DNA from: Porphyromonas sp. | Lineage (GTDB): Bacteria > Bacteroidota > Bacteroidia > Bacteroidales > Porphyromonadaceae | NCBI RefSeq assembly: GCF_030529325.1 | Contig: NZ_JAUMXC010000006.1 | Coordinates: 1 to 64,000, forward strand | DNA length: 64,000 nucleotides | Reading direction: 5' to 3' | Part shown: positions 8,837 to 16,840 of the stretch, one piece after another | Numbering within the stretch: the first letter of the stretch is position 1 | Layout of the letters: each line of letters begins with the position of its first letter | Translations under genes and position numbers: made by a program | Notes under the pieces: model-generated | The model's input: only the letters and a program-made list of their open reading frames with translations | What the model was told of the DNA's origin: nothing | The model's database searches: none

Positions 8837-9008
8837 TTATCAGCAATGCCAAAGGGATATTTTTCGAAAATCGAAGAAAGATCATTTCTTAGCTTCTATT
8901 TTCGAAAAATCAAATTCTTTATATATCTTTGTTGCACAGGAGATTGAGAAGTAATATCTCATCCAAAATGTTCGTGTAAACACATTCTTGGACTATGATT
9001 TTCGAAAA
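8676..9008. repeat. Six dispersed TTTTCGAAAA palindromes in the CRISPR leader
   Basis: Perfect TTTTCGAAAA occurs at 8676-8685, 8757-8766, 8861-8870, 8899-8908 and 8999-9008, with one variant (TTTTCGAAGA) at 8797-8806. I see no perfect copy elsewhere in the window. The copy at 8899-8908 lies 15 bp upstream of the array promoter -7 element, where a -33 element would be expected. Regulator-binding sites or a leader signature are both possible. Confidence 0.7.
8924..8931 (+). promoter_or_regulatory. Probable CRISPR array promoter (-7 element)
   Basis: TATCTTTG matches TAnnTTTG. There is no TTG at the right distance; the position is taken by a TTTTCGAAAA palindrome. Transcription would start near 8937, giving about 140 nt of leader RNA before the first repeat at 9077. 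Confidence 0.55.
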
Positions 9009-9076
9009 AATAATCAGATCTGATTCTCAGTAAATTAGAAATGGTATAATCATTAAAACACTGATAATCAATCTCC

Positions 9077-9335
9077 ATCTATACATAATCAGTCAATAAG
9101 ACTATCAAGACTCCTCATACCAAGAGAGAAAGAGACGCTTCCCATAGTATCTATACATATTCAGTCAGTAAGACTATCAAGACGTAGAAACCTGAGCTCC
9201 TCCTTCAGTCCATTTCACAAACCTCCATCTATACATAATCAGTCAATAAGACTATCAAGACGAACCAACCACCCCTACCAAGTCGAAGTAGTAAGCTACC
9301 ATCTATATATGCTGTAAGACGATGAGAATCCGTTG
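9077..9335 (+). CRISPR. Mini CRISPR array, three repeats plus one decayed repeat
   Basis: 35-bp repeats lie at 9077-9111, 9149-9183 and 9227-9261. The first and third are identical; the second differs at two positions. A fourth, decayed copy starts in register at 9301, keeping its first 7 bases. Spacers are 9112-9148 (37 bp), 9184-9226 (43 bp) and 9262-9300 (39 bp). Each good repeat contains a short stem AGTC/GACT with a 5-nt loop, followed by exactly 8 nt, ATCAAGAC, as expected for a Cas6-type cut leaving an 8-nt 5' handle. Handle position and decayed last repeat both put the leader on the cas side, with transcription on the + strand. Confidence 0.85.
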
Positions 9336-9450
9336 TTTTTAATTTATTTTTTGTACTCTTGCAGAGTAGAGGAGTAAGTCCTCTCAGGTGGGATGTCCGA
9401 AAGGCATCGTGCCCCCGGGAAGATGAACATTCGTCTTCCCCTACTTTTTT
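9333..9450 (+). ncRNA. Small structured RNA downstream of the CRISPR array
   Basis: A promoter-like pair, TTG at 9333-9335 and TACTCTTG (one mismatch to TAnnTTTG) at 9354-9361 with 18 bp between, predicts a start near 9367. The RNA folds into GAGGA/TCCTC (9370-9384), then GATG-t-CC, a GAAA loop, and GGCATC (9402-9418 region), and ends in a terminator GGGAAGA/TCTTCCC with a T run (9417-9450). It contains no ORF. I do not recognise a family; it lacks the SRP, 6S, RNase P and tmRNA signatures. Length would be about 85 nt. Confidence 0.55.
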
Positions 9451-10037
9451 ATCCATGTACGTAGCCGATCGGTAAAGCTATTTAGGAAGTATATTAGGAG
9501 AAAAACAGAAAAATAATGGCACAAATGATCCCGAAAAATCCAGTAAGAGTCTTGGATTGCAGTTCCAAGGTCAAACTGCTGATTTTTTCGGGACTTTTTA
9601 TTTTGAGGGGATCTTCTGTGTATATGCGATCTGTCTTTAAGGGGCAGAACTTTGGAGTGACATTGTAGCGTTTATTTCCCATCGGCACATATTTCATGTA
9701 TGATGTTGATGGGATTTTTGTTTTCGGGATGTATCTGTCGAAGCAGAGGAGGTGAAAAATCTTGGTTGGATGAAAAAGGGGCAGGTAGACTTGAAGAAAA
9801 AAGGTTGTCTAACTTGATGCGACAAGTTAGACTGATGAATTCATGAAGTTAGACAACTTAATTTCGACCTTTCACTACCTTGATATCAAGAGGTGTTGCA
9901 GAGTGTCTTAATTTGTGTAAATTTGGAGGGTAAAAATGAACATGATAGGGGGAGTGTCTTGTGGAGGTCGGGGGAGAGTTCCGGCTTTGAGATGAACCTT
10001 GTATCGTATGTAAATCCAAATAATAATCGTTTGTATC
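9451..10037. other. Intergenic region with nested hairpin and palindromic element
   Basis: No credible gene. It contains a three-level nested hairpin at 9529-9593 (outer arms TCCCGAAAAATC and GATTTTTTCGGGA, inner CAGT/ACTG, innermost CTTGGA/TCCAAG) followed by a T-rich stretch, and the palindromic element at 9797-9873. The two short reading frames here have no family signature. Confidence 0.6.
9797..9873 (+). repeat. Hairpin-brick element, copy 1
   Basis: Starts with an A run and GGTTGTCTAACTTG, then the inverse unit with AGAC loop, then a third unit, and ends TTAATTTCGACCTTTC. Several bases of the middle unit have decayed. Same family as the copies near 16.6, 26.7, 32.0, 35.9, 42.6, 47.0, 56.3 and 62.0 kb. 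Confidence 0.8.
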
Positions 10038-11126
10038 ATGAAGAGATTTATCGTAATGGCAACAGTGTTGTTGATGCTGTTGTCTTGCCAAGAAAAGAGT
10101 CAACAACAAATCGAGGCCGGAGCGAAGTGGTTGGAGAGCCTGATCATCAATGCGGATGGTGAAGTGTGTGTCGACAGCACCGACGAAGAGCTGGTGATGA
10201 CTCCTCGTCTGAGGGAGTTTTTCAATGACGCACTTCGTATCTACGGACCATCGAACATGGATGAAAATGAGTTGAAGGCTGCGGAGCAGGCTTACAAGGA
10301 AAAGTGGAAAGACATCTATCCCATCAAGGAGGATGATCACAAACTTTTCGGGAAAGGAAACGGGGAGACCACCTCTCTCTATGACCTCAAGGTCACACAC
10401 AAGGAGGGATTGGTCTACAACGTGTACATCAGGTACGGCAGAGACTATGTCTACAACACGGAGGTAACACTCATACCTCATGAGGGAGCATTTCAGATAG
10501 ACTATGCTTCGGTCGAGTATAGCAGGGCTCCCGGTGGGGATCAGGAAGGTATCGAGCCTTACTGGTCACTCGAGGATAGAGAGGCGAGAAAAAGGAAGTT
10601 TGAAGAGATCTTCACCCAATCGGAAGAGGGGGAGATGACCTATGAGGGGGCTTTGTTGACAGAGTTGGCGGGATTTACCAATCCCGAAGAGGTGACAGAA
10701 AAGTGGGGAAAGCCTCTGTTTGAGTGCAAGATATCCTACCCCAAGGACAACTATTACTACACAACCTGTGGAATAACCCACTCTTCTTTCGTCACTTATG
10801 AGCCGTTTGAGGCTTCTTGGGTACACTTTGAGTACAATCCGGAGTATCAAGCCGACCCATCCTTGACATTATTTTCGACCAACAGAGAGGGCTTTGGCTT
10901 CGCCGGACTCTATGTAGGTGTACCCGAGTGCAACAAGGAGGCTGTGATAGAGTACCTCGGCAACTGGTTTGGTCCGGAGCTATTGTCTCTATATGACAAG
11001 GAGGAGCATAGGGATGAGATGCTCGTCGTCAGACTCAGCCAAGAACTTCCCATAGAGATGGTCATCGTTTTTTCGGAAGATGGGTTGATCAAGTCTATGG
11101 AGTACAGCCCCGGTACATGTATGTAA
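10038..11126 (+). CDS. Hypothetical lipoprotein
   Basis: A 362-residue exported protein. The N-terminus MKRFIVMATVLLMLLSC is a lipoprotein signal with lipobox LLSC (Cys17), so it is probably anchored in the envelope. The mature part is acidic and mixed alpha/beta, with an early helical region (FFNDALRIYG, about residue 60) and many Tyr-rich strands in the second half. I recognise no family with confidence. It stands alone between two intergenic regions and is followed by a terminator at 11201-11241. Confidence 0.75.
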   Translation: MKRFIVMATVLLMLLSCQEKSQQQIEAGAKWLESLIINADGEVCVDSTDEELVMTPRLREFFNDALRIYGPSNMDENELKAAEQAYKEKWKDIYPIKEDDHKLFGKGNGETTSLYDLKVTHKEGLVYNVYIRYGRDYVYNTEVTLIPHEGAFQIDYASVEYSRAPGGDQEGIEPYWSLEDREARKRKFEEIFTQSEEGEMTYEGALLTELAGFTNPEEVTEKWGKPLFECKISYPKDNYYYTTCGITHSSFVTYEPFEASWVHFEYNPEYQADPSLTLFSTNREGFGFAGLYVGVPECNKEAVIEYLGNWFGPELLSLYDKEEHRDEMLVVRLSQELPIEMVIVFSEDGLIKSMEYSPGTCM

Positions 11127-11200
11127 AGGAGACAAAATCTGAGAATTTACCGATCTGAGGCATAGACATTTGGCCTCAGACAGAGAGCAGATAAAGCCGA

Positions 11201-11241
11201 ACTCCGGGGAGACGTTACAAGGTCTCTCCGGAGTCTTTTTT
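11201..11241 (+). terminator. Terminator after lipoprotein gene
   Basis: ACTCCGGGGAGAC (11201-11213) pairs with GTCTCTCCGGAGT (11222-11234) with one mismatch, followed by six T. Confidence 0.85.
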
Positions 11242-11413
11242 AAGGATCACTTGGTGGGAGGGAGCGGGGAGATAAACTTTTGAGCCGTGGATATGATCCC
11301 GAGAGAGGAGAGAGTATGAGTAAAGTCTAATTATTTCAGCCAGATAGCTGTAATTAGGGACAAAAAGCGTAACTTCGCAGCTACGAAATTTTATTTACAG
11401 CAAGACTAACGAC

Positions 11414-12436
11414 ATGAGACAGAAGATACAAGCGCTTAAAGCACAGTTGGCAGAGCTCGCTCCGGAGACAGCAGAAGCTCTGGAAGAGATGAGACTGAAA
11501 TACTTGAGTAAAAAGGGTGCGTTGAACGCCCTCTTTGCCGACTTCAAACTTGTCCCCAATGAGGAGAAGAAGGAAGTGGGTGCGCTCATCAACGAACTCA
11601 AGCAGTTGGCAACAGATAAGTACAACGAACTCAAAGAAAGACTCGAAAGTCGTAAGCAAAAGGGTGAGGGCAACCTCGATCTCAGCCGTACGGCATTCCC
11701 TTTCCCCATGGGCTCTCGTCACCCTCTCAACATCGTGAGGGATGAGGTCATCAATATCTTTTCCCGTCTCGGATTCAACGTGGCCGAAGGTCCTGAGATA
11801 GAGGACGACTGGCACGTCTTTGAGTCGCTCAACTTTGCCGACGATCATCCTGCTCGCGATATGCAGGATACATTCTTCGTATCTCACACGCCTGAGATAG
11901 TGTTGCGCACGCATACTTCTTCGGTACAGTCTCGTGTCATGGAGCAGGGACAACCTCCCATACGTATCATCTGCCCGGGCAGGGTGTATCGCAACGAAGC
12001 GATCTCTGCTCGCGCTCACTGCTTCTTCCATCAGGTGGAGGCACTATATATAGACGAAAATGTGTCGTTTGCCGATCTTCGTCAGGTACTCATGCACTTC
12101 GCTCAGGAGATGTTCGGGACAGAGACCAAGATACGTCTCCGCCCTTCGTTCTTCCCATTTACAGAGCCTTCGGCAGAGATGGATATCTCTTGTAACATCT
12201 GTGGCGGAGAGGGTTGCGGATTTTGTAAGCACACCGGCTGGGTGGAGATCCTCGGCTGCGGTATGGTTGATCCTGCCGTGCTCGATGCTTGCGGTATAGA
12301 CAGCAAGAAGTACACGGGCTATGCTCTCGGTATGGGTATCGAGCGTATCACCAACCTGAAGTACCGTGTGAGCGACCTTCGCTTGTTCTCGGAAAACGAC
12401 TTGAAGTTCTTACGCCAGTTCACCGCAGCACACTGA
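11414..12436 (+). CDS. pheS: Phenylalanyl-tRNA synthetase alpha subunit
   Basis: Catalytic alpha subunit of the (alpha-beta)2 enzyme that charges tRNA-Phe. The 340-residue protein has the N-terminal coiled-coil arm (residues 1-90), then class II motif 2 (RTHTSSVQSRVM, about residue 177) and motif 3 near the C-terminus (GYALGMGIERI). The FRPSFFPFTEPSAE-like segment appears as LRPSFFPFTEPSAE. Full length. pheT is not adjacent; the next gene, nth, begins 8 bp after the stop and is probably co-transcribed. Confidence 0.97.
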   Translation: MRQKIQALKAQLAELAPETAEALEEMRLKYLSKKGALNALFADFKLVPNEEKKEVGALINELKQLATDKYNELKERLESRKQKGEGNLDLSRTAFPFPMGSRHPLNIVRDEVINIFSRLGFNVAEGPEIEDDWHVFESLNFADDHPARDMQDTFFVSHTPEIVLRTHTSSVQSRVMEQGQPPIRIICPGRVYRNEAISARAHCFFHQVEALYIDENVSFADLRQVLMHFAQEMFGTETKIRLRPSFFPFTEPSAEMDISCNICGGEGCGFCKHTGWVEILGCGMVDPAVLDACGIDSKKYTGYALGMGIERITNLKYRVSDLRLFSENDLKFLRQFTAAH

Positions 12437-12444
12437 TCAAAAGA

Positions 12445-13092
12445 GTGAAGCGACAGGAGAGATACGATGCCATCATCGCCTACTTCAAGGAAGCGATGCC
12501 CACAGCTGAGACGGAGCTGGAGTACACCAACCCGTTTGAGCTGCTTGTCGCCGTCATACTGTCTGCACAGTGTACGGACAAGAGGGTCAATATGATCACT
12601 CCCGCACTGTTTGAGGCCTTCCCGACGGCAGAGGTCATGGCGGCAGCTTCGCCCGAACTGCTATTTGAGTACATCAGAAGTGTCTCCTACCCCAACAACA
12701 AAGCGAAGCACCTTGCAGCGATGGCACGGATGCTGGTAGAGGACTTCGACTCCGTAGTACCGGACAGGATAGAGGAGCTTGTCAAACTCCCCGGGGTGGG
12801 CCGAAAGACAGCCAACGTCGTGGCTTCGGTCATCTATGATGTGCCTGCAATGCCCGTAGATACCCATGTGTACAGGGTGTCTCATCGCTTGGGGCTGGTA
12901 CCGAGTACAGCCAATACGCCTCTCAAGGTGGAGCGTCTGCTGGAGCGTCACATCCCTCGTGAACTCCTTTCTCGTGCCCACCATTGGCTCATCCTCCACG
13001 GCAGATATGTATGCATAGCTCGCAGTCCGAAGTGCATGGAGTGCGGGATACGCTCTTATTGCCGTCACGGCGAAAAGGTACAGACCCTTTGA
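12445..13092 (+). CDS. nth: Endonuclease III (DNA glycosylase/AP lyase)
   Basis: Base-excision repair enzyme that removes oxidised pyrimidines and nicks AP sites. The helix-hairpin-helix LPGVGRKTANVV carries the catalytic Lys121, and Asp139 lies in PVDTHV. The C-terminal 4Fe-4S ligands are spaced C-x6-C-x2-C-x5-C. The frame is open back to 12289 inside pheS, but GTG 12445, 8 bp after the pheS stop, gives 215 residues (E. coli Nth has 211) and is chosen as the start. Confidence 0.93.
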   Translation: MKRQERYDAIIAYFKEAMPTAETELEYTNPFELLVAVILSAQCTDKRVNMITPALFEAFPTAEVMAAASPELLFEYIRSVSYPNNKAKHLAAMARMLVEDFDSVVPDRIEELVKLPGVGRKTANVVASVIYDVPAMPVDTHVYRVSHRLGLVPSTANTPLKVERLLERHIPRELLSRAHHWLILHGRYVCIARSPKCMECGIRSYCRHGEKVQTL

Positions 13093-13294
13093 TCATCTGC
13101 CGATCGTCTGCCACTCCGATTATTTTTTTCATATTTGTCTACGGCTCGTATATTTTACAACTATTTGGGTCTCTCCGATGTTGAATATTAGTGAGCTTTG
13201 TGTGGGTTATGGGAAATATGGCACGCATTTTGCTACGTAATAGAGAGAGTATACTTACTCCACGCTCAATGACTTTTTGAAATACAGATATTAG

Positions 13295-15823
13295 ATGAAC
13301 TTAGATATTTTTTTGGAAGAAGACACCCTGAATCAGGATGATCTGACAGGTGGTATGACGCCAATGATCTTTCCCGAAGACATGGACATGGACCTGTCGG
13401 AAGGACTTGACAGCCTGCCTGAAGAACTACCTGTCATCCCGCTGAGAGATATGATACTCTTCCCCGGGGTGATGCTCCCTGTCATGGTGGGTCGCGCCAA
13501 AACTAAAAAGTTGGTGAACCAACTCGGTAAAGCCAAAAATAAACACGTCCTCGTGGCGGTACAGAAGGAACCGGAGACGGAAGACCCGGAATTTGAAGAC
13601 CTTGTCCATGTAGCAACGATAGGAGAAATAGTGCGAGTGATGCAGGTACAGGAGGACATCCTCACCGTCATCATTCAGGGTAAGAAGCGTGTCGAACTGA
13701 CAGGATTGACACGGACAAATCCTTATCTCTTCGGTACTTATCGCCTCTTGGAGGACAATAAACCCGCAGAGGATGACATAGAGTTTCAGGCCCTGATCTC
13801 CACTCTCAAAGAGAAATGCATAGCCATCCTCAGACACAGAGGAGATCTGCCTCAACCCGTACTGCAGGCAATAAAGGGTGTAAAAGACCCTGAAGCCATG
13901 CTCAACTTTGCTTGTACCAATTTCCCTTCCGATATGGCTGAGAAGCTCTCTCTGCTCATGATCGGAGACCTCAAAACAAGGGCTTATCGCATGCTGACAA
14001 GTGCCAATACTCTGCTCCAACTCTTTGAGATGAAGCAGATGGTACAGCAGAAGACCCGCAAGGAATTGGACAAGCAACAGAGAGACTTCTTCCTCCAGCA
14101 ACAACTCAAGGTCATCAAGGACGAGCTCAATGAGGGCGATGAGGACGATATCATCGAACTCAACAAAAAAGCCCTCCACAAAAGATGGTCAAAAGAGGTA
14201 GACCAGGCGTTCAAAAAGGAGATAAAGAAACTACAACGAATGAACTCCCAGTCGCCGGACTACAGCATACAGATGCAATACTTGCAGACCATGCTCGATC
14301 TGCCTTGGGAGGAGACGACAGAAGACAACTTCAACATACCTAACGCAGCCAAGATACTCGACAAGGATCACTTCGGACTCGAAAAGGTCAAGGAGCGTAT
14401 CCTCGAACACCTTGCTGTCCTCAAGCTCAAGGGAGATTTGCGTTCGCCCATCATCTGCCTTTACGGCCCTCCGGGGGTAGGTAAGACTTCTCTTGGGCAG
14501 TCCATAGCCTCAGCTCTCAATCGTAAGTATGTGCGTATATCTCTCGGTGGTCTCCATGACGAGGCTGAGATACGAGGACACAGACGTACCTACATCGGAG
14601 CTATGCCGGGCCGTATCATCAAAGGATTTATCAGAGCAAAGTCCGCCAACCCTGTCTTTGTCCTTGACGAGATAGATAAGCTGGCTCAGGACTACAAGGG
14701 AGACCCTTCGTCTGCCCTTCTTGAGGTCCTCGATCCGGAACAAAACAACACATTCCACGATAATTACCTTGACCTCGATTACGACTTGAGCAAGGCTCTT
14801 TTTATAGCTACCGCCAATAATATAGGAGCTATACCGGGTCCTCTCCGTGATCGTATGGAGATGATCGAAGTGAGTGGCTACATCCTCGAAGAAAAAGTAG
14901 AGATTGCGCACCGACACTTGTTGCCAAGAGCGTTGGAAAATCATGGACTCTCCAAAAAGAACGTCAAAGTCAGCAAAAAGACTATTGCCGAACTCATCGA
15001 GCGATATACACGAGAAAGTGGTGTCAGAGAGCTTGAGAAACGTATAGCATCGCTCATGCGCAAAGTGGCAAAGAGGGTAGCCGACATCACCGATAACGGA
15101 GGAGAGATGCCCGTCTTTACCATCAAACCTGAAGACCTCAAGGATTTCCTCGGAGCACCTAAACATACTCGTGACCAGTATGAGGGCAACCAATACGCAG
15201 GAGTCGTCACAGGTCTTGCATGGACATCCGTAGGCGGTGAGATACTCCTTGTGGAGAGTGCCTTGAGTCCCTCCAAGAGCGGCCGTATGACCATCACCGG
15301 AAATCTCGGAGATGTGATGAAGGAGTCTGCAGTCCTTGCTCTCGAATACGTCAAGAGCCATGCCAACGTGTACGACATCCCGAAAGAAGTCTTCGACTAC
15401 TGGAACGTCCACATCCACATCCCTGAGGGAGCGATCCCCAAAGACGGTCCGAGTGCAGGTATCACTCTTGTGACTTCCCTCATCTCGACATTTACCCAGC
15501 GAAAGGTCAAGTCCTCCATAGCCATGACCGGAGAGATCACTCTTCGTGGCAAGGTACTCCCTGTGGGAGGTATCAAGGAAAAGATCCTCGCAGCGAAGCG
15601 TTCAGGCATCAAGACCATCATCCTCTGCCAAGAAAACCGCAAAGATATAGAGGAGATCAAGGATGTATATATCTCCGGGCTTGATTTCGTATACGTCACA
15701 GATATCAAGGATGTCATCGCTCATGCTTTGACAGAAACAAAAGTCAATCATTCGGTGGATTTGATGAGGCACGTCAACCAGTTCAAAAAGCAAAATGAAA
15801 AAGACAATGCTTCGAGTAACTAA
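13295..15823 (+). CDS. lon: ATP-dependent protease Lon
   Basis: Cytoplasmic AAA+ serine protease for damaged and regulatory proteins. The 842-residue protein has an N-terminal substrate-binding LON domain (about residues 45-240), a coiled-coil, an AAA+ domain with Walker A GPPGVGKTS and Walker B FVLDEIDK, and a C-terminal protease domain with Ser720 in PKDGPSAG and Lys761 in VGGIKEK. Usual Lon length is about 780-810; the extra residues are an acidic N-terminal extension. Monocistronic, closed by the terminator at 15853-15890. Confidence 0.97.
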   Translation: MNLDIFLEEDTLNQDDLTGGMTPMIFPEDMDMDLSEGLDSLPEELPVIPLRDMILFPGVMLPVMVGRAKTKKLVNQLGKAKNKHVLVAVQKEPETEDPEFEDLVHVATIGEIVRVMQVQEDILTVIIQGKKRVELTGLTRTNPYLFGTYRLLEDNKPAEDDIEFQALISTLKEKCIAILRHRGDLPQPVLQAIKGVKDPEAMLNFACTNFPSDMAEKLSLLMIGDLKTRAYRMLTSANTLLQLFEMKQMVQQKTRKELDKQQRDFFLQQQLKVIKDELNEGDEDDIIELNKKALHKRWSKEVDQAFKKEIKKLQRMNSQSPDYSIQMQYLQTMLDLPWEETTEDNFNIPNAAKILDKDHFGLEKVKERILEHLAVLKLKGDLRSPIICLYGPPGVGKTSLGQSIASALNRKYVRISLGGLHDEAEIRGHRRTYIGAMPGRIIKGFIRAKSANPVFVLDEIDKLAQDYKGDPSSALLEVLDPEQNNTFHDNYLDLDYDLSKALFIATANNIGAIPGPLRDRMEMIEVSGYILEEKVEIAHRHLLPRALENHGLSKKNVKVSKKTIAELIERYTRESGVRELEKRIASLMRKVAKRVADITDNGGEMPVFTIKPEDLKDFLGAPKHTRDQYEGNQYAGVVTGLAWTSVGGEILLVESALSPSKSGRMTITGNLGDVMKESAVLALEYVKSHANVYDIPKEVFDYWNVHIHIPEGAIPKDGPSAGITLVTSLISTFTQRKVKSSIAMTGEITLRGKVLPVGGIKEKILAAKRSGIKTIILCQENRKDIEEIKDVYISGLDFVYVTDIKDVIAHALTETKVNHSVDLMRHVNQFKKQNEKDNASSN

Positions 15824-15852
15824 ATAATTGACTAAATATACAAACAGAACTT

Positions 15853-15890
15853 AAAAGGCTGTGCAAAAAGTTGTTTGCACAGCCTTTTTT
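15853..15890 (+). terminator. lon terminator
   Basis: AAAAGGCTGTGCAAA pairs with TTTGCACAGCCTTTT around a 6-nt loop, with a T run directly following. Confidence 0.9.
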
Positions 15891-15931
15891 CGTAAAAATG
15901 CTATACAAAAGGCTTTTTTGAATAGAAAAAA

Positions 15932-16148
15932 TTTGGACTTAGTTCATATTTGTTTATATTTGTCATGACACATGTTAAAATAGAGCAATAATACACTGAG
16001 AATGCTTAAAGACGACTTCCAAGTCGTTGATTGAGGGTAGACATGCCGTGAGGCAGCTCAACTCTTAATAATAATGATTGATGTTTTAGATTGATTTGTT
16101 TCATGGAGTTAGGGAGCTTGAGAAAGAACCCTAACTCTTTTTGTTTTT
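15932..16148 (+). ncRNA. Putative structured non-coding RNA after lon
   Basis: A clear promoter (TTTG at 15932-15935, 19 bp, TATATTTG at 15955-15962) predicts a start near 15968. No usable reading frame follows. The RNA has a hairpin GACGACTT/AAGTCGT (16011-16026), then TTGAG/CTCAA enclosing TGCC-GTGA-GGCA (16032-16063), and ends with a terminator GAGTTAGGG/CCCTAACTC plus T run (16106-16148). Length is about 180 nt. The TGCC-GTGA-GGCA stem recurs with compensating changes in the RNA near 35.7 kb. Family unknown. Confidence 0.55.
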
Positions 16149-16335
16149 ACTCTCGGGATTATCTGTGCCCATCCATGACACTCCGGAGGTCCAAGCCCGG
16201 GATCACAGCCTTCTAAGCTGTGGGTCCATACAAGGCAGACTCCCCCGCCCTACCCGATCCGAAAACGGATAAGTCGTCAAACTATTGTCAGATAGCTATA
16301 TTTTATTTACCTTTGCATCGATAAACGAAAGCCAT

Positions 16336-16417
16336 GCCCAGATGGCGGAATCGGTAGACGCGCTGGTCTCAAACACCAGTGGAGCAATCCATCCCGGTTC
16401 GATCCCGGGTCTGGGTA
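16336..16417 (+). tRNA. tRNA-Leu (anticodon CAA)
   Basis: A cloverleaf can be drawn: acceptor GCCCAGA with TCTGGGT, D-arm containing GGCGGAATCGGTAGACGC, anticodon stem CTGGT/ACCAG with loop CTCAAAC (anticodon CAA, reads UUG), a long variable arm typical of Leu, and T-arm CCCGGTTCGATCCCGGG. CCA is not encoded. A terminator follows at 16424-16460. Confidence 0.95.
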
Positions 16418-16423
16418 CAGATG

Positions 16424-16460
16424 AAGGCTGATAACCAATAGGTTGTCAGCCTTTTTGTTT
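16424..16460 (+). terminator. tRNA-Leu terminator
   Basis: AAGGCTGATAACC pairs with GGTTGTCAGCCTT (one mismatch) around AATA, followed by five T. Confidence 0.88.
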
Positions 16461-16789
16461 TGTATTCGGGAGGATGAGACTGATCATGGAAAGGGCTCGA
16501 AACAGAAGGTCTCGACTCTTGGAGAGAGATAATCAGGAAAGCAAAGCAGGTGATCGGACAAAGTAAAGAAAGGTCGAAATCAAGTTGTCTAACTTGTGAT
16601 CGCAAGTTAGACAACTTGATGAATCACCTTAGACGACTTTTTTGGGGCTGTCAGAGTCCGAAATTATTTGCTTTGACACGGACAAAAAAAAGGGAATCTG
16701 AGGAGGCGGTCTGGGCGGTAGCTTGTCCGAGCGATCCCCCCACCCTTTGAGGGGGCGTGGGAGAGGACACTTTTTATATCCCTCTGTGA
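16461..16789. other. Intergenic region upstream of dpp4
   Basis: No gene seen. It holds the palindromic element at 16569-16643 and a G/C-rich hairpin CCCCC/GGGGG at about 16737-16755, upstream of the dpp4 promoter. Confidence 0.6.
16569..16643 (-). repeat. Hairpin-brick element, copy 2
   Basis: Inverted relative to copy 1: it begins AAGGTCGAAATCAAG and ends GACGACTTTTTT. The central palindrome CAAGTTGTCTAACTTG, 6 nt, and the matching CAAGTTAGACAACTTG is almost perfect. Confidence 0.85.
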
Positions 16790-16821
16790 TTGGCTTATTT
16801 AGTCGGGATATGTTATCTTTG
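16790..16821 (+). promoter_or_regulatory. dpp4 promoter
   Basis: TTG at 16790-16792 and TATCTTTG at 16814-16821 with 21 bp between. The expected start near 16828 leaves only about 13 nt before ATG 16841, which fixes that start codon and excludes ATG 16790. Confidence 0.7.
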
Positions 16822-16840
16822 TTCAACCAAACTAATAGAT

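Noticed and set aside
199-9335. CARF-domain (Csm6/Can1-like) effector in the CRISPR locus
   Set aside because: No CARF or HEPN motif in any gene of the locus; the only ancillary proteins are the CorA-like and the 66-residue membrane proteins.
9494-9697. 67-codon frame on the minus strand
   Set aside because: Overlaps the nested hairpin and has no recognisable features; the hairpin explains its low complexity.
12289-12444. Extended nth start inside pheS
   Set aside because: The extra 52 codons repeat the pheS sequence in another frame and have no homology to Nth.
14510-15418. 302-codon open frame antisense to lon
   Set aside because: Shadow of the coding bias in lon; no start context or domain.
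15932-16148. 6S or SRP RNA identity for the RNA after lon
   Set aside because: The size fits 6S, but there is no single long hairpin with a central bubble, and no SRP GGAAG/AGCA core.
16190-16290. tRNA-like anticodon arm (ACAGC, CTTCTAA loop, GCTGT), which would read as tRNA-Arg(UCU)
   Set aside because: No T-arm with a GTTCRA loop and no matching acceptor stem can be built around it; at most a remnant.
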